DNA of 7,220 nt from CAIVPM01 sp049242865. GTDB taxonomy: Bacteria > Bacteroidota > Bacteroidia > Chitinophagales > Chitinophagaceae. A program made the position numbers and the translations under genes. The stretch covers positions 1 to 7,220 of the forward strand of contig JBMLOR010000130.1 in assembly GCA_049242865.1 (NCBI GenBank), written 5' to 3'. The notes beneath the pieces are model-generated. The model did not search any database, had not been told where the DNA came from, and saw nothing but the letters and a program-made list of their open reading frames with translations. Positions 1 through 6,316 of this stretch are shown piece after piece. Every line of letters begins with the position of its first letter. Position 1 is the first letter of the stretch.

Positions 1-1058
1 ACAAACAAATTGGTATCTCTTGTGCCTCCATTATTTCTATTGCTAGCAAAAATGATTTTTTTACCATTTGGGCTAAACATTGGAAAAGCATCAAAGCCTT
101 TGTCACGGCTAATTTTAGTCATGCCATTTCCATCTAAATCTATCATATACATATTAAACGGAAATCCTCTTTTATATTCATGATTGCTACAAAAAATTAT
201 ACGTTTACTATCAGGGGTAAAGTTAGGTGCCCAATTAGCTTGTTTTAGATTTGTAATTTGCTTGGCATTACTGCCATCGGCATCTGCAATCCAAACTTCC
301 ATATTGGTAGGTGCAACCATACCATCTTTTAATAAACTTTTATAATCTGCAATTTCAGCATCAGTTTTTGGACGGCTAGCTCTCCAAACAATTTTTTTAC
401 CATCAGGACTAAACCATGCACCTCCATCATAACCAAGTGTATTGGTAATACGTTTTTCTTTCATAGTTTTTAAATCCATGATATACAATTCTAAGTCTCC
501 ATCTTTATCACTACAATAAATCATTTTTTTACCATCAGGGCTAAGTGTAGCTTCGGCATCATATCCTTTTGCTGTAGTTAGTTGTTTTACGATTTTTCCA
601 TCTAAAGTAGCCATAAAAATATCATAGCTATCGTATAAAGGCCAAATGTATTTATTGCCATATTTAGCTCTATCTACAGCAGGTGGGCAAGTATCAGCTC
701 CTAAATGTGTACTTGCATAAATAATGTGTTTACCATCAGGTAAAAAATAGGCACAAGTTGTTCTTCCTTTACCTGTACTCACTAATTTGTAAGTAAATTT
801 TTCGTTGGGTTTGGTGGGAACTTTTCCTACAAAAATTTGGTCGCATAGCAATCCATCTTTTGGGTTTGTTCTTTGAAAAATGATGTGTTTGCCATCGTAA
901 CTCCAATAGGCTTCGGCATTATCACCTCCAAATGTTAATTGACGAATATTTTTAAAATGTTTTTCTTGGCTATATAACAAACTATCATTAGTGCTTTGTG
1001 CAGTAGCATGTATCAATAATCCAAAAACTAGTATAAGCGTTACAACTTTTTTAATCAT
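1..1058 (-). CDS. Secreted PD40/TolB-like beta-propeller protein, 3' end cut by window edge
   Basis: I translated this from the minus strand; 352 complete codons are present and the stop lies beyond base 1. Residues 1-20 form a signal peptide (MIKK, then a hydrophobic stretch ending ATA before Gln21), so the protein is probably periplasmic or surface-exposed. It has no lipobox cysteine. From about residue 40 it carries PD40 (WD40-like) repeats: YWSYDGKHIIF (51-61), LPDGKHIIYAS (106-116), SPDGKKMIYCS (173-183), SPDGKKIVWRAS (217-228), TPDSKRIIFCS (281-291) and SPNGKKIIFAS (329-339). That is six blades in the style of the TolB C-terminal propeller. No TolB N-terminal domain, peptidase domain or OmpA domain is visible, so it is not a classical Tol-Pal TolB. 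Such stand-alone propellers are common in Bacteroidota and are usually assigned only to protein binding. The last visible blade suggests only a short C-terminal part is missing. The ATG at 1056-1058 is chosen because it begins the signal peptide and is preceded by an A-rich leader with a promoter box at a suitable distance. Confidence 0.9.
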   Translation of the reverse strand, partial: MIKKVVTLILVFGLLIHATAQSTNDSLLYSQEKHFKNIRQLTFGGDNAEAYWSYDGKHIIFQRTNPKDGLLCDQIFVGKVPTKPNEKFTYKLVSTGKGRTTCAYFLPDGKHIIYASTHLGADTCPPAVDRAKYGNKYIWPLYDSYDIFMATLDGKIVKQLTTAKGYDAEATLSPDGKKMIYCSDKDGDLELYIMDLKTMKEKRITNTLGYDGGAWFSPDGKKIVWRASRPKTDAEIADYKSLLKDGMVAPTNMEVWIADADGSNAKQITNLKQANWAPNFTPDSKRIIFCSNHEYKRGFPFNMYMIDLDGNGMTKISRDKGFDAFPMFSPNGKKIIFASNRNNGGTRDTNLF

Positions 1059-1086
1059 TTTTAAAGTATTTGTTAAAAATATGCTG

Positions 1087-1114
1087 CAAAGCTAGTGTTT
1101 TGAAGTTTTGCAAA
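1087..1114 (-). promoter_or_regulatory. Probable Bacteroidota-type promoter for the PD40 gene
   Basis: On the minus strand, TAGCTTTG (bases 1087-1094) matches the Bacteroidota -7 consensus TAnnTTTG exactly. A TTTG (1111-1114) lies 16 bases upstream in the place of the -33 element. That spacing is slightly shorter than the usual 17-23 or so. Transcription from here would leave a leader of roughly 20-25 bases before the ATG at 1058. The assignment rests on consensus match and position only. Confidence 0.55.
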
Positions 1115-1123
1115 TTGTAATAA

Positions 1124-1133
1124 NNNNNNNNNN
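1124..1133. other. Assembly gap, 10 N
   Basis: Ten N in the intergenic region between the divergent PD40 and TPR genes. The true length and sequence are unknown. The gap covers the place where a -33 element for the TPR gene would be expected, so that promoter cannot be fully read. Confidence 0.97.
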
Positions 1134-1148
1134 AGAATAGTTTGCACT

Positions 1149-1156
1149 TATTTTCG
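1149..1156 (+). promoter_or_regulatory. Probable -7 promoter box, possibly giving a leaderless mRNA
   Basis: TATTTTCG departs from the Bacteroidota -7 consensus TAnnTTTG by one T-to-C change. It is embedded in TTATTTTCGCC (1148-1158), which recurs before the GT117 gene at 2133-2143. Only four bases separate the box from the ATG at 1161. Transcription normally starts a few bases after this box, so the start would fall at or next to the ATG. A weaker alternative, TAGTTTG (1138-1144), has one spacer base missing and would give a leader of about 10 bases. The -33 region lies in the N gap. Confidence 0.45.
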
Positions 1157-1160
1157 CCTC

Positions 1161-1958
1161 ATGAAAAAATGTTTGTTTATTATTTTACTAAGTATAGTTG
1201 CTAGTTGTAACAATAGCGATAATACCAAAAAAAATGTTGCAGATACTTTAAATGATTTAACGCCATATCTACAAGCACAATTAAAAGTTGCAGATACAGC
1301 TACAGATGTAAATAAGTTGTTGGCTATTGTAGATGTTTTAGATAGTGCTAATAAAGTAAGCCAAGCTATTGATGTAATGAACAAAGTGTTGGCAAGCGAT
1401 AGTTTAAACAGTAATTATTGGCTAAGAAAAGGTCAGTTATTAAAACAAACTACCGACACTCCACAAGCTATAAAAATGTTTGAATATGCCACAAAAATTT
1501 ATGCAGATGCTCCACAATTGATGGAATGGGCAAATTTATTGGCAGAAACTAAGAACCCTAAAACTTTACAAATTACTAGAGTTTTAAGAAACAATAATCC
1601 ATCTAAAAAGTATGATGCACAGGCAAATTTTTTTGATGGAGTTTACTATGCAAAAACAAATAATATAGACTTGGCATTAAAAAATTTTAATGAGGCCATT
1701 TCAAGAGACTACTTATTAATGGATGCCTACTTAGAAAAGGGCTATTTGTTTTACGCTCAAAAAAAATATGCCGAAGCTTTAGAAGTGTTTAAGCAAGCTA
1801 CCACAGCAAATCTTAGATATGCCGATGGATATTATTGGCAAGCCAAATGTATGGAGGCTTTAGGAAAAACTACGGAAGCCATTGAATTATATAAGCAATC
1901 CTTAGTTTTAGATAAATCAATAGTTGAAGCAACTGAGGCTTTAAATAGATTGCAATAG
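1161..1958 (+). CDS. TPR-repeat lipoprotein
   Basis: The 265-residue product starts with a type II signal peptide: MKKC, a hydrophobic core (5-11) and the lipobox VASC, with the lipidated cysteine at residue 16. It should therefore be membrane-anchored in the periplasm or at the surface. The rest is helical and contains about five tetratricopeptide repeats (roughly 52-84, 85-118, 153-186, 187-220 and 221-254). The clearest are at 187-220, with AYLEKGYLFYAQKKYAEALE, and 221-254. TPR arrays bind other proteins, so a scaffold or assembly role is likely, but the partner cannot be told from sequence. Four D-S/T-hydrophobic tripeptides (28-30, 45-47, 61-63, 80-82) match the Bacteroidota O-glycosylation sequon. 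The start is fixed by the signal peptide; no Shine-Dalgarno site is present. The gene is divergent from the PD40 gene and lies 206 bases upstream of the GT117 gene, which appears to have its own promoter. Confidence 0.9.
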   Translation: MKKCLFIILLSIVASCNNSDNTKKNVADTLNDLTPYLQAQLKVADTATDVNKLLAIVDVLDSANKVSQAIDVMNKVLASDSLNSNYWLRKGQLLKQTTDTPQAIKMFEYATKIYADAPQLMEWANLLAETKNPKTLQITRVLRNNNPSKKYDAQANFFDGVYYAKTNNIDLALKNFNEAISRDYLLMDAYLEKGYLFYAQKKYAEALEVFKQATTANLRYADGYYWQAKCMEALGKTTEAIELYKQSLVLDKSIVEATEALNRLQ

Positions 1959-2133
1959 TTTAAAGTTTAAAAGCTTTTGCCCTAGTATAATGTAATTTGT
2001 TTAATTATTTGATAGAGCTGATGTTGAACTTTTTTTGCTTCATATTTTAATGTTTTTTGTGTATTCAATTTGAATATCGAAATAAAAAGTACCAACTTTT
2101 TCACTTTTGCCTTTTTTCAACTCCTTATTTTAT

Positions 2134-2141
2134 TATTTTCG
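2134..2141 (+). promoter_or_regulatory. Probable -7 promoter box for the GT117 gene
   Basis: TATTTTCG, within the 11-base string TTATTTTCGCC (2133-2143), is identical to the box before the TPR gene. It lies 23 bases before the ATG at 2165, giving a short A-rich leader of under 20 bases and no Shine-Dalgarno site. The nearest TTG upstream (2107-2109) is 24 bases away, somewhat far for a -33 element, so that part is uncertain. The rest of the 206-base intergenic stretch (1959-2164) holds only AT-rich sequence, including the short palindrome AAAAGCTTTT at 1969-1978. I saw no gene or convincing terminator there. Confidence 0.5.
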
Positions 2142-2164
2142 CCCACATTTTAAACTAAACATCA

Positions 2165-5100
2165 ATGAATTTTAAAAAATTAAACAACATTACGGGTTGG
2201 GTAATTTGTGCGATTGCTTGTACTGTGTATATCCTTACTGCTGAGGCAGGTGGTAGCCTTTGGGATTGTGGTGAGTTTGTGAGTTGTGCTTATAAACTTC
2301 AAATTCCACACCCTCCTGGAGCTCCTTTATTTGTATTATTGGGTAGATTTTTTATCATTCTATTTGGCGATAATCCATTAACTGCTGCAAAAGCTGTAAA
2401 TATTATGAGTGCTGTGGCAAGTGGATTTACCATACTTTTTTTATTTTGGACCATCACACATTTTGCTCGCAAAATAATGGGTTTGAAAGCTACAGACAGT
2501 CTAACTAGTTTTCAAGCATTTAATATTTTAGGTGCAGGTGTAGTAGGGGCTTTAGCTTATACTTTTAGTGATAGTTTTTGGTATAGTGCAGTTGAAGGTG
2601 AGGTTTATGCTTTGAGTAGCTTTTTTACAGCAATTGTATTTTGGGCAATTTTTAAATGGGAAAATGCTCTTGATGAATTTGAAAGTGGCGTAAACACAAG
2701 TTTTCATCCTGATAGATGGTTGGTGTTTATATTTTTTATGATGGGCTTAAGTATTGGTGTTCACTTATTAAACTTACTTGCAATTCCTGCTATTGTAATG
2801 GTGTATTACCTTCGTAAGTATCAAACATTCGACCTTAAAACTATTCGTAAATATTTTATTTGGGTAGTAATAATAGGTGGTTTAGTGGGTATGATAGCTG
2901 CAGCTTGGGTAAGTAATGGAGAGAAGAATGTAATTCTTGAGCGTTATCCAAACATTGCAGAACAAGGTATTGATCCAGGAAGCACAACACTAGCTAGCAT
3001 TTGCTTTTTAGGTGCAGCCTTGGCCATTGGATTTTTATATTTAATTGAGGCTTTAGTACCTAAAGACAAAAAATCATATTACGGGGGGATGTTTATTTTC
3101 TTTGTAATTGGTTGTGTGATTACAGGTTTTACTCAAGTTGCAGTAATACAATATACCGTAAAATTTGCTGGTGCTTTTGATAGAACTTTTGTAAACAATT
3201 TTCATTTACCATTTTTTGCTGGTTTTACTACATTTTTTATTGTTTTAGCAGGTGCTATTTGGTATGGATTAAAATTTGCTGCTAAGAAAAACTGGCAATT
3301 AATGCGTTTGGGTTTGTGGTGTGTTGCATTTGTACTTATTGGTTACAGTACTTACGTAACTACTATGATAAGAAGTAATGCCGACCCTGTAGTTGACATG
3401 TACAATGTTGATAATCCTGTAAGTTTAGTGGGTTATTTAGGTAGGGAGCAATATGGTGATTTTCCATTATTATATGGTCAAAAATTTAATGCTCGTCCAG
3501 TTACAAATATGGAAACTGGAAATAAATATCGTAAAACTGCAAAAGGTTATGAATACGCAGGAAAAGATAGTAAGTATGTTTTCTTGCCACAAGATAAAAT
3601 GGCATTTCCACGTATGTGGGATATCAGCAATGATCAAAACCACGCCGACTATTATGCTTATTATTTAGGAATTAATAAGTACCAAGACAAACAAACTGGT
3701 GAATTAAAATATGATGATGAAGATGGTGCAAGACCAAACCAAGTAGATAATTTCAAGTATTTCATGGGTTATCAGTTTAATTGGATGTATTTTAGATATT
3801 TCATGTGGAATTTTGCTGGAAAGCAAAACGATGTGCAAGGTGTTTTTGATGGCAATGTAAGAGATGGTAATTGGATTTCTGGAATTCCATTTATTGACAA
3901 TGCTTTGTATGGAGATCAAAGTAAATTGCCAGATACTATAAAAAATAATAAGGCTAATAATAAACTGTATTTACTTCCATTTTTATTAGGTTTCTTAGGC
4001 TTTTTCTATCATGCTTCACGTAAAGGTGGTGATGCTTTTGTAAACTTTTTGTTGTTCTTTTTTACTGGTTTTGCCATTGTAATTTATCTTAATCAACCAG
4101 GTTATCAACCACGTGAACGTGACTATGCTTATGTGGGTAGTTTTTATGCATTTGCAGTTTGGATTGGTTTAGGCGTTATGGCGGTTTCAAACTTTATTCA
4201 AAAAGGTGTAAAAGGAGCTGCAGGTGCAGCCTTAGCTTCACTACTTTGCTTAGTTGCTGTTCCAGGAATTATGGCACAACAAGAATGGGACGACCATGAT
4301 AGAAGCAAAAAAACAATTGCAAGAGACTTAGCTAAAAATTACTTAGAATCTTGTCCGCCAAATGCTGTATTATTTTCATTTGGTGATAACGACACTTATC
4401 CATTGTGGTATGCACAAGAAGTTGAAGGTATTAGACCAGATATTAGAGTAATTAATTTTAGTTTACTAGGAATAGATTGGTACATAAACCAATTGAGATA
4501 CAAAGTAAATAACAGCCCTGCGATTGATGTGATTTTTAATGAAGAGCAAATTAGTGGTGGTAAAAGAGATTATGTAAGCTACAAGCCAAATCCTGCAAGT
4601 CCTGAAAATAAAGTAGTTGATTTGTACGACATGCTAAAAAATTATGTTGGAAGTGACGATCCATCAAAAATGGATGGTTCAAGAGGGGATGATGGTTTCA
4701 ATACTTTTGCTAATAAAAATGTGTACATTCCTGTTGATAAGGCAACTGTTTTAGCAGATAAAAGCTTTAAAGGCACAGAAGCATTTGAAGATAGTGTTAA
4801 GTTTAGCATTAGCAAAAATGCCATTTATAAAAACGATTTAGCTGTTTTAAGTATTTTGGCAGCTAATAAATGGAAACGCCCTATTTGCTTTACAAGTTAT
4901 TATGGTGGAAGAGAAGGTTTAGGATTTGATGAGTATTTAAGAAAAGAAGGTATGATTTATCGTGTTGTTCCGTTTAAAAATCCTACTATACAACAAAGAT
5001 TTGGCATAAACATAAACATCGATGGCATGAAAGATGTGATGATGAACAAATTTGCTTTTGGAAATTGTCAAATTCCAGGTGTATTTTTTGATGAAGAAAA

Positions 5101-5530
5101 CCGCCGTCATTTATTAGCCATACGAAGTGCTTATGCTGATTTAGCACAAGCTTTAGCAACCGAAGGAAGAAAAGAAGAAGCTAAAAAAGCATTGGATAAA
5201 GCAGATAGCATGTTAAACCAAACTAATTTCCCTTATGGTTTAGTAAGTAGAGGAAACATGCACAATTCTTCGAGTTTAAGATTTTTAGAAGCTTGTTATA
5301 GTGCAGGACATTTAACCCTAGCTAAAAAAGTTAAAGATGCTTTGATGGTTGAATTAAATCAGGAAAAAGCTTACTATAAAAGTTTAGGCAACACTCGAAA
5401 AGGTGAAAATATGGCAGCTGATTTACAAGAAACTGAGGAAACGATTAGGAAAGTAGAGAATGCTGAAAACATTTATAAAGCAATGAATAACATGCCAATT
5501 ACTCCATCTGGAAAGGATACTGGTAAATAA
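2165..5530 (+). CDS. DUF2723 / glycosyltransferase family 117 membrane protein (TMEM260-like)
   Basis: This 1121-residue protein has the full length typical of Bacteroidota DUF2723 proteins, now CAZy family GT117. The N-terminal half is a GT-C-like membrane domain. A first helix (about 11-26) is followed by a loop with WDCGEF (33-38) and PHPPGAP (48-54). Acidic residues in the first external loop (here D34 and E37) are the usual catalytic position in GT-C enzymes that use polyprenyl-phosphate sugars. A second conserved block, SDSFWYSAVEGEVYAL, is at 135-150. Further membrane helices continue to about 400, and more lie at about 600-703. The block QPGYQPRERDYAYVGSFYAF spans 644-663, followed by a largely soluble part containing FSFGDNDTYPLWYAQE (737-752) and WKRPICFTSYYGG (903-915). 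Residues 985-1110 are helical and TPR-like. Human TMEM260 of this family is a protein O-mannosyltransferase with a C-terminal TPR region. Transfer of a lipid-linked sugar to exported proteins is therefore the best guess, but donor and acceptor are unknown. The start is supported by the positively charged N terminus directly before the first helix. Confidence 0.9.
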   Translation: MNFKKLNNITGWVICAIACTVYILTAEAGGSLWDCGEFVSCAYKLQIPHPPGAPLFVLLGRFFIILFGDNPLTAAKAVNIMSAVASGFTILFLFWTITHFARKIMGLKATDSLTSFQAFNILGAGVVGALAYTFSDSFWYSAVEGEVYALSSFFTAIVFWAIFKWENALDEFESGVNTSFHPDRWLVFIFFMMGLSIGVHLLNLLAIPAIVMVYYLRKYQTFDLKTIRKYFIWVVIIGGLVGMIAAAWVSNGEKNVILERYPNIAEQGIDPGSTTLASICFLGAALAIGFLYLIEALVPKDKKSYYGGMFIFFVIGCVITGFTQVAVIQYTVKFAGAFDRTFVNNFHLPFFAGFTTFFIVLAGAIWYGLKFAAKKNWQLMRLGLWCVAFVLIGYSTYVTTMIRSNADPVVDMYNVDNPVSLVGYLGREQYGDFPLLYGQKFNARPVTNMETGNKYRKTAKGYEYAGKDSKYVFLPQDKMAFPRMWDISNDQNHADYYAYYLGINKYQDKQTGELKYDDEDGARPNQVDNFKYFMGYQFNWMYFRYFMWNFAGKQNDVQGVFDGNVRDGNWISGIPFIDNALYGDQSKLPDTIKNNKANNKLYLLPFLLGFLGFFYHASRKGGDAFVNFLLFFFTGFAIVIYLNQPGYQPRERDYAYVGSFYAFAVWIGLGVMAVSNFIQKGVKGAAGAALASLLCLVAVPGIMAQQEWDDHDRSKKTIARDLAKNYLESCPPNAVLFSFGDNDTYPLWYAQEVEGIRPDIRVINFSLLGIDWYINQLRYKVNNSPAIDVIFNEEQISGGKRDYVSYKPNPASPENKVVDLYDMLKNYVGSDDPSKMDGSRGDDGFNTFANKNVYIPVDKATVLADKSFKGTEAFEDSVKFSISKNAIYKNDLAVLSILAANKWKRPICFTSYYGGREGLGFDEYLRKEGMIYRVVPFKNPTIQQRFGININIDGMKDVMMNKFAFGNCQIPGVFFDEENRRHLLAIRSAYADLAQALATEGRKEEAKKALDKADSMLNQTNFPYGLVSRGNMHNSSSLRFLEACYSAGHLTLAKKVKDALMVELNQEKAYYKSLGNTRKGENMAADLQETEETIRKVENAENIYKAMNNMPITPSGKDTGK

Positions 5531-5547
5531 TAGAAGTTGCTAATTGA

Positions 5548-5592
5548 AATAACAGAAGAGGCCGTCGCTTTGCGACGGCCTCTTCTGTTATT
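5548..5592. terminator. Perfect 21-bp hairpin, probable bidirectional terminator
   Basis: The arms 5548-5568 and 5572-5592 are perfect reverse complements around a three-base TTT loop. The core GAGGCCGTCGC / GCGACGGCCTC is strikingly GC-rich in this AT-rich region. The stem base (AATAACAG / CTGTTATT) is AT-rich, so on either strand the exit side of the hairpin becomes U-rich, although there is no long uninterrupted T tract. It begins 17 bases after the GT117 stop and lies 50 bases beyond the stop of the convergent VOC gene, which is exactly where a shared terminator is expected. Confidence 0.82.
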
Positions 5593-5642
5593 GATTAAGT
5601 GAACCTAAAATTTATTATAATTTAGGCTTATAAGGTTTAAAA

Positions 5643-5773
5643 TTATTCTACACCAGAATCTGTTGCTATTCCTTTGTATTTTGGATCATAATCTACCATC
5701 CATTCAATACCAAATTTATCTCTAAACATGCCAAAATAAGAACCCCAAGGACTGTCGCCAATTGGCATTTCAA
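5643..5773 (-). CDS. PhnB-like VOC (glyoxalase-fold) protein, C-terminal end only
   Basis: Reading leftward from the N gap, the frame with stop TAA at 5643-5645 gives 42 residues beginning EMPIGDSPWGSYFGMFRDKF, followed by GIEWMVDYDP and ending SGVE. The pattern W-G-x-x-F-G-x-x-x-D-K-F-G-I-x-W-M is the C-terminal signature of PhnB-like members of the vicinal-oxygen-chelate superfamily, often annotated as glyoxalase or 3-demethylubiquinone-9 methyltransferase-like. Their substrate is generally unknown. Family members are about 140-150 residues long, so roughly 100 N-terminal residues, including the start and most of the fold, are lost in the gap. This frame differs from that of the DUF1801 gene on the other side of the gap. 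Confidence 0.85.
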
Positions 5774-5873
5774 NNNNNNNNNNNNNNNNNNNNNNNNNNN
5801 NNNNNNNNNNNNNNNNNNNNNNNNNNNNNNNNNNNNNNNNNNNNNNNNNNNNNNNNNNNNNNNNNNNNNNNNN
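5774..5873. other. Assembly gap, 100 N
   Basis: Exactly 100 N, the conventional placeholder for a gap of unknown length. The missing DNA should hold the last few codons of the DUF1801 gene and about 300 bases of the VOC gene. The real gap is therefore probably nearer 300-400 bases or more, if the two sides are correctly joined. Confidence 0.97.
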
Positions 5874-6253
5874 TCTAACCTTCCTTTTCGTTTTACAATG
5901 TTTTTATAATCCCATTGAATTTTTTGTGCTTTTTCGAGCCAACGATTTACATCAGTAATATTAATTTCAACAACGCTATTGTAAAAAATGGAAGCATCTT
6001 TAAATTTTCCACCTAGTACATTCAAACTTTCTTCAACAAAATCGGCACCACTCCAAAACATTAGTCTAATCCCTTTTTTTTGTTTACTGTAACCAACAAT
6101 TGGGTTTCCATCTAAAAACCAAACAGGATGACCATGCCAAATTTTATTTTCAGCATTTGTGAGTTTTTTATCAAAAGTATGGAAAAGTAAATCGCAAATT
6201 TCTTTGTCAGCTAGTATAAACTTATCGTTGTATTTCTGAATGTCACTATTCAT
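5874..6253 (-). CDS. DUF1801 (YdhG-like) protein, C terminus lost in gap
   Basis: 126 complete codons from the ATG at 6251-6253 are present before the N gap. The sequence carries the DUF1801 hallmark HGHPVWFLDGNPIVGYSKQK (residues about 40-59), then GIRLMFWSGADF and a C-terminal IQWDYKNIVKRKGRL. Family members normally end within a few residues of that last motif, so the protein is nearly complete. The fold is a small alpha/beta domain found in many soil and aquatic bacteria, and no biochemical function is established. It has no signal peptide, so it should be cytoplasmic. The gene starts 63 bases after the stop of the upstream cyclotransferase-like lipoprotein. In Bacteroidota, DUF1801 genes often sit near VOC, DoxX or SRPBCC genes, which agrees with the VOC fragment across the gap. 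Confidence 0.88.
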
Positions 6254-6316
6254 TTTTAGTAAATTAGTATCAACGAGTAAACTTACATTTTATTTGAATA
6301 TTATGCAGTAGTGAAT

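Noticed and set aside
1148..1384. Minus-strand open frame of 78 codons overlapping the TPR lipoprotein start
   Set aside because: It lies opposite a well-supported signal peptide and TPR region, has no recognisable domain and no promoter box; it is a shadow of the real gene.
1969..1978. Palindrome AAAAGCTTTT after the TPR gene stop
   Set aside because: A ten-base AT-rich palindrome without a loop or T tract is too weak to call a terminator.
3084..3090. Run of six G as a possible frameshift or slippage site in the GT117 gene
   Set aside because: The frame continues without a break through conserved motifs on both sides, so there is no sign of a frameshift.
3453..3919. Short open frames on both strands inside the GT117 gene (3453-3668 plus, 3704-3919 minus)
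   Set aside because: Both overlap conserved coding sequence of a clear full-length gene and show no family resemblance.
4642..4824. Minus-strand open frame of 60 codons inside the GT117 gene
   Set aside because: It is antisense to conserved coding sequence, with no motif or regulatory signal of its own.
5604..5626. AT-rich imperfect hairpin CCTAAA...TTTAGG downstream of the VOC gene
   Set aside because: The stem is only six base pairs with a bulge and is mostly A-T, so it could occur by chance; the neighbouring 21-bp hairpin explains termination far better.
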